A stretch of 27,256 nucleotides of DNA, taken from positions 1-27,256 of the forward strand of contig JAJYDR010000014.1 of assembly GCA_021777285.1 (NCBI GenBank), written 5' to 3'. Positions 7,935 through 14,031 of the stretch are shown here, piece by piece (position 1 is the first letter of the stretch; each line of letters opens with the position of its first letter). Origin of the DNA: Actinomycetes bacterium (GTDB lineage: Bacteria; Actinomycetota; Acidimicrobiia; Acidimicrobiales; RAAP-2). The notes beneath the pieces are model-generated. The model was not told the DNA's origin and searched no databases. It saw only the letters and a list, made by a program, of their open reading frames with translations. Made by a program: the position numbers and the translations under genes.

Positions 7935-8146
7935 CCGAGTACACCATCGTGATCGAGGATGCCGGAGCAAATTTCAGCGCGTACGTCCTGGGGCTTGATG
8001 GCTGCATCGCCACCGGCCAGACGGTGGAGGAAGTTGAGTTCAACATGCGTGAAACCATTGAGTTTCATCTCGAGGGGATGCGACTACACGGTGACGATCT
8101 ACCTTCCCATATGCCAATTGTGAAGACGGTGCAGGTTGCTTCATAG
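7931..8146 (+). CDS. hicB: HicB-type antitoxin (intact pair)
   Basis: This 71-residue antitoxin partners the HicA at 7737 and overlaps it by ATGA. It shows the HicB core TEYTIVIEDAGANFSAYVLGLDGCIATGQTVEEV, then a helix with NMRETIEFHLEGMRLHG, and ends VKTVQVAS. The tail VQVAS is shared with the orphan HicB at 7435, so the two operons arose by duplication or by parallel insertion of related cassettes. There is no helix-turn-helix or ribbon-helix-helix extension. Sequence similarity raises the possibility that one HicB can bind the other toxin, but this is not shown. Confidence 0.9.
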   Translation: MTEYTIVIEDAGANFSAYVLGLDGCIATGQTVEEVEFNMRETIEFHLEGMRLHGDDLPSHMPIVKTVQVAS

Positions 8147-8170
8147 GGTGAATTGACGTCCACGAACAGT

Positions 8171-8200
8171 CGCCAGACGAACGTGTGTCGGTTCCCACTC
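8171..8200 (+). pseudogene. Second short GNAT-tail-like remnant
   Basis: The frame reads RQTNVCRFPL. At the DNA level TCGCCAnACGAACGTGT is shared with the remnant after the first hicB (16 of 17 positions). A TGACGTC also precedes both. It has no stop in frame nearby and no upstream domain. Tentative. Confidence 0.3.
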
Positions 8201-8235
8201 GCATGGTCGGCATGGTGTGATGTCATACTGAGGGC

Positions 8236-8856
8236 GTGCGACGACCTTCACTCTTGTTCGCAATGACTGCCGTCGTCGTCGCATCGTATTGGGCAACGGT
8301 CAATGTTTCTCGTGCTTCTGCGGGCTCTCTGCCGACGTGTACGAGTTCGTCAGTGAGAATCACTGAGTACAACGGCGTCGGCGGTGTCGGGCACGTCAAC
8401 GACCTCTTCTGGATTAGGAACGTGAGTCATCGTGCGTGCACACTGCGCGGATACGTCCGAGCGGCGTTCGATGGTGTCTACGGAATCGGTACCCCCTACA
8501 AGGATCCCCACAGGCTGGAGGTTCCCGAGACGCACCTCTACGGGCGTGGCGGCAATGCCCTTGGAGGCATCAATGACGGGCGACCGATTCCCACGGTGAC
8601 GGTGCAACCAGGCGGCGTGGCGTCGTTCTGGCTCGACGGCATGGATATTCAGGTCGGCAACCCGCCGGGTCGATGCATCAACTCCCACCTGATGGTGGTG
8701 TGGCTTCCCGGTTCGGCGACTTCACGTGTCGTCCAACCTCTACGCGCCAACGGTTTCTACTGGTGTGGGGGATTTTCGGCGTTGCCGATCCTCCCGGGTG
8801 AGTCGGGGTCCGAACCCTCGAGACCTCTATCCGTCTTTTTCGGCACGTCTGGTTAG
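8236..8856 (+). CDS. Secreted DUF4232 protein
   Basis: This 206-residue protein begins with a signal peptide: two arginines, a hydrophobic stretch to about residue 28, and a likely cleavage after ASA near residue 29. The mature part matches DUF4232, an extracellular beta-sandwich domain frequent in actinobacteria. A cysteine follows SLPT. GHVNDLFWIRNVSHRACTLRGY is the usual central motif, and VTVQPGGVASFWL is the usual later strand pair. Paired cysteines suggest disulfides. The function is unknown. The GTG start lies 6 bases after CATACT (8224-8229), so it may be leaderless. It stands alone between the hicAB locus and a gene remnant. Confidence 0.8.
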   Translation: MRRPSLLFAMTAVVVASYWATVNVSRASAGSLPTCTSSSVRITEYNGVGGVGHVNDLFWIRNVSHRACTLRGYVRAAFDGVYGIGTPYKDPHRLEVPETHLYGRGGNALGGINDGRPIPTVTVQPGGVASFWLDGMDIQVGNPPGRCINSHLMVVWLPGSATSRVVQPLRANGFYWCGGFSALPILPGESGSEPSRPLSVFFGTSG

Positions 8857-8857
8857 T

Positions 8858-9010
8858 GATCCTCGTCCGGCGGGCACCACTTATGCCAGATTCCTCTCGA
8901 CCAACGTCGACCGGTCCGTGATCGAGGACGAGACCATCTCGCGTCGCGTGGTCGTGACAGACGGTCACGTCGAGTACGTCGAGGGAGAGCGCTGTCAGGA
9001 CGGTGGATAG
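8858..9010 (+). pseudogene. 3' remnant of an unidentified coding sequence
   Basis: This frame has the third-position G/C bias of a real gene and ends RVVVTDGHVEYVEGERCQDGG and a stop, but it has no proper start in front. The stretch NVDRSVIED is close in DNA to the end of the remnant at 7656-7712 (23 of 27 bases between 8903-8929 and 7683-7709). The stop codon overlaps the -10-like TAGTCT of the next gene. I do not recognise the parent protein. Confidence 0.35.
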
Positions 9011-9020
9011 TCTCTCGACG

Positions 9021-9578
9021 ATGATCGACGTCCCAACTCTCGACACGCCTCGCCTCACCCTTCGGGCATGGCACGACGACGATCGACTCGTCTTCGCCGC
9101 GATGAACGCCGATCCGCACGTGATGGAATACTTCCCGCGCCCGCTCACGCTTGAAGAGTCGAATGCGTTCGTGGATCGCATCATCGAGCATTGGCGGCGA
9201 GGGTTTGGTCTGTGGGCCGTGGAACGACGAGATTCCGGGACGTTCATCGGCTTCGTCGGTTTCTCCCAGCCGGCGTGGAGTGCGTCGTTCACCCCGTGCG
9301 TTGAGATCGGCTGGCGGTTGACGTCGAGCGCGTGGGGCCAGGGCCTCGCCACCGAGGGTGCGACGGCGGCTCTCGCGTGGGCCAGAGATCACGTCGACTT
9401 TCCTCGTGGCGAGGTCGTGAGCTTCACGACTGTGGCCAACGCCCGATCGAGGCGAGTGATGGAGAAGCTGGGCATGACTCATGACGAATCGGCCGACTTC
9501 GACCACCCACTGCTACCCGAATGGCCCCAGCGCCGTCACGTCCTCTATCGCATGGCCATACGCCCCAACGCGCGCTGA
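9021..9578 (+). CDS. GNAT N-acetyltransferase, RimJ/RimL type
   Basis: This 185-residue acetyltransferase has the RimJ/RimL layout. LDTPRLTLRAWHDDD is at the start, VMEYFPRPLTLEES follows, then the strand pair GTFIGFVGFSQP and EIGWRLTSSAWGQGLATEGATAALAWA with the acetyl-CoA loop. NARSRRVMEKLGM is motif B. Members acetylate ribosomal protein N-termini or small amines; the substrate here is unknown. I chose the ATG at 9021 because it follows TAGTCT (9008-9013) by 7 bases, a near-copy of the pheA start region. An in-frame GTG at 9003 would add 6 residues but would overlap that hexamer. Confidence 0.88.
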   Translation: MIDVPTLDTPRLTLRAWHDDDRLVFAAMNADPHVMEYFPRPLTLEESNAFVDRIIEHWRRGFGLWAVERRDSGTFIGFVGFSQPAWSASFTPCVEIGWRLTSSAWGQGLATEGATAALAWARDHVDFPRGEVVSFTTVANARSRRVMEKLGMTHDESADFDHPLLPEWPQRRHVLYRMAIRPNAR

Positions 9579-9675
9579 AACCGATCGGCTCGCCAACTCG
9601 AGATCCGCGAGTCGGGTCAGTGTCCAGCGTTGACGTGAGCTTCACCAGGGACGGGGCCGCCGGGCCTGCGTCAAC

Positions 9676-9927
9676 CTACCGATCGAGGGCGGGGCCGAGC
9701 CAGACGACGCTGTGACGAGCCGCGTCGAGCGCGGTCTCGGACGTCTCGTAGGTGCGACTCGAGTAGTAGCTGACCGGCGTCCATGCGCCCATGTCCTCGG
9801 GGTCTCGACGGAACTCCTCGAATCCAAAGGTGCCGTCGGGACGAGAGAAGAGATCGACGCATCGATCGGCCTCGGCGCTCTCGTAGCTCTCGTGGACCAG
9901 CCAGGAGCGATCCAGTCTCGACGACAT
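9676..9927 (-). CDS. Small conserved protein of unknown function
   Basis: This is an 83-residue soluble protein with no signal or membrane segment. It has an aromatic- and acid-rich centre: DRCVDLFSRPDGTFGFEEFRRDPEDMGAWTPVSYYS, then a short helix ETALDAARHSVVWL. I recall similar small proteins of unknown role in other bacteria but cannot name the family. The ATG at 9927 is favoured over the one at 9936 because TAGTAT on the minus strand lies 7 bases before it. The neighbour on the same strand, 90 bases upstream, is another small unknown. Confidence 0.6.
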   Translation of the reverse strand: MSSRLDRSWLVHESYESAEADRCVDLFSRPDGTFGFEEFRRDPEDMGAWTPVSYYSSRTYETSETALDAARHSVVWLGPALDR

Positions 9928-10017
9928 GCTCGACATACTAGGAAGCGTCGATCAGAGGGTGCGCCGATGCACTGACGCGGGGCCGCACGAGGGCCGCTCC
10001 GGCGAGCGTGTGGCGCC

Positions 10018-10341
10018 CTACGTGGCCTTTGGAGAGTGCGCCTCGATGAGTCGCAGTACTTCGGCGGGGCCGTCGGGTGTGATGCAGGGGTGGACGTGGC
10101 GACCCAGGTCGAGGTCGATGCCGGTCGTCTTTCGCGGCCGCGCGCCGTCGAGGTTGTACCAGTGGGTCAGGTCGGTCGATCCCCAGATGCGCAGCCTGCC
10201 TCGCAGGATTCCCAGATCGAAGGGGGCCGCCGCACGGATGCGCCGGTAGGGGATCCTCTGCGCCCCCCACGGGTAGTACCGGCCGATGAAGAGGCCCTCG
10301 TCGTCGCAGCGAATGCGCCCGTCGTCGTAGAGCGGCCTCAC
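10018..10341 (-). CDS. Small beta-rich protein of unknown function (PH-like?)
   Basis: This is a 107-residue soluble protein with alternating short strands: DDGRIRCDDEGLFIGRYYPWGAQRIPYRRI, then GRLRIWGSTDLTHWYNLD and an end of PDGPAEVLRLIEAH. The pattern of a strand pair followed by RIPY and RGRLRIWG resembles small PH-like proteins found in many bacteria. The fold call is inference. The GTG start follows TAACGT by 7 bases on the minus strand, which suggests a leaderless transcript. Its function is not known. Confidence 0.6.
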   Translation of the reverse strand: MRPLYDDGRIRCDDEGLFIGRYYPWGAQRIPYRRIRAAAPFDLGILRGRLRIWGSTDLTHWYNLDGARPRKTTGIDLDLGRHVHPCITPDGPAEVLRLIEAHSPKAT

Positions 10342-10398
10342 GTTGTTGACGTTAGATCCGATGTGGCCAGACCGCCCCGCGAGACCGCCGTGCAGCGG

Positions 10399-10818
10399 CT
10401 ACTCCTCGCGATAGTTGGTCATCCAGCGGATGCCGAACCGGTCGAGGCACACGCCCCAGTAGCCGAAGAACATCTCCTGCATGGGCGAGGACTCGTCGCC
10501 CCCGGCGCTGAGCTCGTTGAAGAGCCGGTCGGCCTCGTCGCGCGAATCGACCTCGAGGCTGATCGTCGTGTTGTTGCCCACGCGCACGCTGTGGCCTAAG
10601 GACTCGAGGGAGTCCGTGGCCATCAGGACGTGACCGTTCAAGATGGACAGCTCGACGTGGAGGATCTTGTGACGGTCCTCCTCGCTCGTCTCGGGCATCC
10701 CGTCGTAGTCGGCGAAGCGCGTCAGTCCGACGACTTGTGTGCCGAAGACCCCGGCGTAGACGTTGAAGGCCTCCTCGGCGGATCCCGGGAAGTTGAGATA
10801 TGTGTTCACTCTGCTCAC
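10399..10818 (-). CDS. PhnB-like VOC (glyoxalase-fold) protein
   Basis: This 139-residue protein belongs to the 3-demethylubiquinone-methyltransferase-like VOC group. It begins VSRVNTYLNFPGSAEEAFNVYAGVFG, continues with KILHVELSILNGHVLMATDS, and has RVGNNTTISLEVDSRDEADRLFNELSAGG and FGYWGVCLDRFGIRWMTNY. These are the paired beta-alpha-beta-beta-beta units of the fold. The true substrate is unknown; the methyltransferase name is historical. The GTG at 10818 is chosen because GAGGAGG lies about 6 bases upstream on the minus strand. A longer frame to 10857 adds only an arginine-rich stretch. It is divergent from the decarboxylase at 10905. Confidence 0.85.
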   Translation of the reverse strand: MSRVNTYLNFPGSAEEAFNVYAGVFGTQVVGLTRFADYDGMPETSEEDRHKILHVELSILNGHVLMATDSLESLGHSVRVGNNTTISLEVDSRDEADRLFNELSAGGDESSPMQEMFFGYWGVCLDRFGIRWMTNYREE

Positions 10819-10904
10819 TGCCCCTCCTCTAGCGCGGCGATCCCGCCTCAATCCCACGCACGCCCGGGCGGCGGGCCCGCCGCGAACTGCATTAATCTGC
10901 CGCC

Positions 10905-12335
10905 GTGACCGAACAACCGCCCGTCTCCGGGCTCTCCCTGGGCGACGCGCGCGACGCCGCGCTCGAACGCACCGCCCAGTACGTGCTGCGCGCGTGGAAC
11001 GAATTCGACCACGCCCGCGAGCGAGAGACGCTGCCCGACGCCGCGCTCGCCGAACTGCTCCACGCGCCGCTACCCGAAGAGGGCGGCGACGTGCTCGCCA
11101 TGATCGATCACGCGGTCGAGGTGCTCGACGCCTCCCTGGCCCAGTCGCGGCCGCGCTACTTCGCCTTCATCGGATCGAGCGGGCTCGAGGTGGGGGCCCT
11201 GGCCGACCTGCTCGCGCACTCCTACGACATCAACCTCGCCGTCGACGCGCGCGCCGCGACCCAGCTCGAGTGGCAGGCGGTGCACTGGCTGGCTGAGTTT
11301 CTCGGCTTTCCCGCCGCGACGGGGTCCTTCACGAGTGGCGGGACCATCTCCAACATCACCGCGCTCGCCTCGGCGCGCGAGGCGGCGATTCCCGGCGCGC
11401 GCCGGCGGGGCCTGGCCGGCGAGCGGCCCACGATGTACTGCTCGAGCGAGGCGCACTACTCGATCACGCGCGCAGCCGAGGTGCTCGGCATCGGCGCCGA
11501 CCACGTGCGCGCGATCGAGATCGACGACGAGCGGCGCCTGCGCCCTGACCGGCTGCGCGAACGCCTCGCGGCCGACGTCGCCGAGGGCTTCACTCCCGTC
11601 GCCATCGTCGCTACCGCCGGCACGACCCTGACCGGCGCTGTCGATCCGATCGACGAGTTGGCCGACGTGGCGAGAGAGTTCGGCGTGTGGCTGCACGTCG
11701 ACGGCGCCTACGGCCTGCCCGCGGCCACGGTGGCCTCCACCCGCGACCTCTTTCGCGGCGTCGAGCGGGCCGACTCGATCACCGTGGATTGTCACAAGTG
11801 GATGTTCGTCCCCAAGGCCTGCAGCGCGGTGCTCGTGCGCGACGGGTCGACCCTCACGCGGGCCTTCGCCCACGACGAGGCCTACATGCCCCACGAGGGC
11901 GAGCAGTTCAACGCCGTGGACATCACGCTCGAGTACTCGCGGCCCTTCCGTGCCCTCAAGCTCTGGCTGGCACTCGCCACTCACGGCGCCGGCGCCCTGC
12001 GCGACGCGGTCGCGCGCAACTGCGAGCAGGCACAACTGCTGTACGCGCTCGCGCGCGAGCACGAGTCACTCGAGACCCTGGTCAACCGTCCCCAGCTCTC
12101 GATCACACCGTTACGCGTGGCGGTGCCGGGATGCGCGGACCTCGACGCGCACAACGAGGCGCTCTGTTCGGCGATGCAGGCCGACGGGCGGGTCTACGTC
12201 TCGCCGGCCACGATCGATGGTCACGTCTGGTTGCGCCCCTGCTTCACGAACTTTCGCACCAGCGACGACGACGTGCGCGTGCTCGTCGACGTCGTGGTGG
12301 AGCTGGGCTCGAGGTGTGCCATCCTGCACACCTGA
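10905..12335 (+). CDS. Group II PLP-dependent decarboxylase
   Basis: This is a 476-residue fold-type-I PLP enzyme of the aromatic-L-amino-acid/glutamate decarboxylase group. FTSGGTISNITAL (about 141-153) is the cofactor-phosphate loop. VATAGTTLTGAVDPI and WLHVDGAYG follow, with the aspartate that contacts the pyridine nitrogen. DCHKWMF holds the Schiff-base lysine K298. LEYSRPFRALKLWLAL is the usual later helix. The substrate is not evident; members act on tyrosine, tryptophan, DOPA, glutamate or diaminobutyrate. The GTG start lies 6 bases after TAATCT (10893-10898), a strong leaderless arrangement. It is not in an operon. A second, only distantly similar enzyme of the group is encoded at 24649-26016. 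Confidence 0.88.
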   Translation: MTEQPPVSGLSLGDARDAALERTAQYVLRAWNEFDHARERETLPDAALAELLHAPLPEEGGDVLAMIDHAVEVLDASLAQSRPRYFAFIGSSGLEVGALADLLAHSYDINLAVDARAATQLEWQAVHWLAEFLGFPAATGSFTSGGTISNITALASAREAAIPGARRRGLAGERPTMYCSSEAHYSITRAAEVLGIGADHVRAIEIDDERRLRPDRLRERLAADVAEGFTPVAIVATAGTTLTGAVDPIDELADVAREFGVWLHVDGAYGLPAATVASTRDLFRGVERADSITVDCHKWMFVPKACSAVLVRDGSTLTRAFAHDEAYMPHEGEQFNAVDITLEYSRPFRALKLWLALATHGAGALRDAVARNCEQAQLLYALAREHESLETLVNRPQLSITPLRVAVPGCADLDAHNEALCSAMQADGRVYVSPATIDGHVWLRPCFTNFRTSDDDVRVLVDVVVELGSRCAILHT

Positions 12336-12387
12336 ATCGGGACTTTGTTCCCGTCGTGGCGTCGGAAGCGACCGATACTCTCGGTTC

Positions 12388-12723
12388 ATGATCGTCTGCG
12401 TGCCCGTGACCGGTGACGGACAGGTCGACCCCCGCTGGGGCCGGGCCGACCGGATCGCCGTCGCCGAGGTCGACAATGGTGAGATCACTCGCTGGGACGA
12501 GTTCGAGGTGTCCTGGAGCCGTCTCCACGACGAGGGGACGTCCGCCCAGCACCACGCCCGGGTGGCGCGCTTCCTGCGCGAGAACCACATCGAGGGAGTC
12601 GTGGCTCATCACGTCGGCGACGGCATGGTGCGCATGATGAACGTCATGAAGTTGCCGCTCTTCCTCGACGCGGCGGGCGACGCCCGCGCCGCCGTTCTGA
12701 CGGCTCTCGCCCCCTCGGCGTAA
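12388..12723 (+). CDS. NifX/NafY-like dinitrogenase-cofactor-family protein
   Basis: This 111-residue protein has the small RNase-H-like fold that in nitrogen fixers carries iron-molybdenum cofactor precursors (NifX, NafY, C-terminal NifB). IVCVPVTGDGQVDPRWGRADRIAVAEV is the typical first half. VARFLRENHIEGVVAHHVGDGMVRMM matches the segment where other members have a conserved glycine and a metal or cofactor-contacting region. The two adjacent histidines in VAHHVG are notable. No nif genes are in the window, so a role in nitrogenase is unlikely. Orphan members exist widely and their role is unknown. The ATG lies 6 bases after TACTCT (12376-12381), suggesting a leaderless mRNA. Confidence 0.8.
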   Translation: MIVCVPVTGDGQVDPRWGRADRIAVAEVDNGEITRWDEFEVSWSRLHDEGTSAQHHARVARFLRENHIEGVVAHHVGDGMVRMMNVMKLPLFLDAAGDARAAVLTALAPSA

Positions 12724-12751
12724 CACGTCGTCCCTCTGGCAGTATGTCCCT

Positions 12752-13216
12752 ATGTCGTCATCCGTGACGCCCGAGAACTACCTCGAGCCGGGCTGGTTCA
12801 CGCGCCACGTCTTCAACCGACTGGTCCAGTTCCTCACCCGCGCCGGGATCAGCGTCTGGGGCTCGCGCACTCTGTCGGTGCGAGGGCGAACGAGCGGTCA
12901 GTGGCGCTCGACGCCGGTGAACGTGCTCACATACAAAGACGTGGACTATTTAGTCGCGCCGCGCGGGCTCACGCAGTGGGTACGCAACCTTCGTGTGGCC
13001 GGCACCGGCGAGGTTCGCGTGGGGCGGCGTCGGCGCGCCTTCGACGCGGTCGAGCTCGACGACGACGCCAAGGTCGAGGTGCTGCGCGCCTACCTACGCC
13101 GCTGGAAGATGGAGGTGGGCGTCTTCTTCGACGGCGTCAGCGCGGCGTCGCCGGCGAGTGAACTGGCAAGGATCGCCCCGCACCATCCGGTCTTTCGTCT
13201 CACCTATCACGAGTGA
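12752..13216 (+). CDS. Ddn-type F420-dependent nitroreductase-family protein
   Basis: This 154-residue protein belongs to the split-barrel deazaflavin (F420) oxidoreductases that include Ddn of M. tuberculosis. The signatures are LSVRGRTSGQWRSTPVNVL (about 48-66), the cofactor-phosphate segment, and YLVAPRGLTQWVRNLR (about 73-88). Members use reduced F420 to reduce quinones or nitro compounds. This fits a host that makes F420, such as an actinobacterium. The ATG follows CAGTAT (12740-12745) by 6 bases. The gene before ends 28 bases upstream, so expression is probably separate. The physiological substrate is unknown. Confidence 0.88.
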   Translation: MSSSVTPENYLEPGWFTRHVFNRLVQFLTRAGISVWGSRTLSVRGRTSGQWRSTPVNVLTYKDVDYLVAPRGLTQWVRNLRVAGTGEVRVGRRRRAFDAVELDDDAKVEVLRAYLRRWKMEVGVFFDGVSAASPASELARIAPHHPVFRLTYHE

Positions 13217-13282
13217 CGCCGGCCTCGCGTGGCCCACGCGAGGGCCGAGACGTCGGGCCGTGCCACGACGATTGCGCGAACG

Positions 13283-13972
13283 TCAGCTGAGGTCGACCCC
13301 GGCGAGGGTCGCGTGCACGACCTCCGGGTCGCCGGCGACGTTGAGGCCTTCGAGGGGGCGCCGGCGGTGCAGGTAGAGCACCAGGTCGGACGCGTTGGCC
13401 GAGATCGTGGTCACCTCGCCGCTGCCGATGGTCCAGGAGGCGTCGGCGTCGCTCGCGTGGAACGTGAGCGCCCTGTCTGCGGGCACTACGAGGCTGGAAC
13501 GATGCACATGCAGGAACTCGGGGACGCCATCGAGGGCCGCGTCGCGCGGCAGCGGCGCCGCGACGCCCAGCGCGTTGGCGGCGTCCCACGCGTGCACGAT
13601 GGCCTCTTGGACCTGGTGGCGGGCGACGGCGCCGGCACTCTGGGGCTCGCCCCACCACGTCCAGCACGGTGCGTCCTCCTCGAGGCGGTCGAGGGCGTCG
13701 ATGAGCTGAGCGGTCGAGTCGCGACACCAGGCGGCGAAGGCCCCCGACTCGCTCACGATGTCGTCGTCGATGGTCTCCAGGGGCGCCGAGGTGTCACCCG
13801 CCAGCACGTTCACCGCCCAGAACCGCTGGACGACGCCGAGATGCCAGGCGAGCTCTTCGAGCGTCCACTCGGGGCAGGAGGGAACGGTCACCGGGCGGGT
13901 GTCGTCGGTGATCAGAGCCGCGACGGAGTCGCTGGCGTCGATGATCGCGCGTCGCCGTGTCCACGAATCCAT
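13283..13972 (-). CDS. Mycothiol-dependent maleylpyruvate-isomerase-family protein
   Basis: This 229-residue protein has the DinB-like four-helix domain of actinobacterial maleylpyruvate isomerase relatives: SCPEWTLEELAWHLGVVQRFW (about 32-52) with the first metal histidine, and HQVQEAIVHAWDAANALG with the other metal ligands. A C-terminal domain with ASDLVLYLHRRRPLEGLNVAGDPE is typical of the TIGR03083 type. Members depend on mycothiol, the actinobacterial thiol. The actual reaction is unknown; no aromatic degradation genes are nearby. The ATG lies 6 bases after TAGGGT on the minus strand. It is divergent from pepN, with 59 bases between starts. Confidence 0.85.
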   Translation of the reverse strand: MDSWTRRRAIIDASDSVAALITDDTRPVTVPSCPEWTLEELAWHLGVVQRFWAVNVLAGDTSAPLETIDDDIVSESGAFAAWCRDSTAQLIDALDRLEEDAPCWTWWGEPQSAGAVARHQVQEAIVHAWDAANALGVAAPLPRDAALDGVPEFLHVHRSSLVVPADRALTFHASDADASWTIGSGEVTTISANASDLVLYLHRRRPLEGLNVAGDPEVVHATLAGVDLS

Positions 13973-14031
13973 GGCGTCACCCTAGGCGAGCGCGTCGCGT
14001 CGGCGCCCGTGGCGTCAATAGAGTTCTCTGG

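Noticed and set aside
8726..9010. A 94-residue gene starting inside the DUF4232 gene
   Set aside because: The first part overlaps DUF4232 and reads as a shadow. Only the last ~50 codons look coding, so it was kept as a 3' remnant.
5598..9010. Integron- or prophage-like organisation of the accessory island
   Set aside because: No integrase, attC-type site or phage gene is present. The only mobile element is the IS30-family copy.
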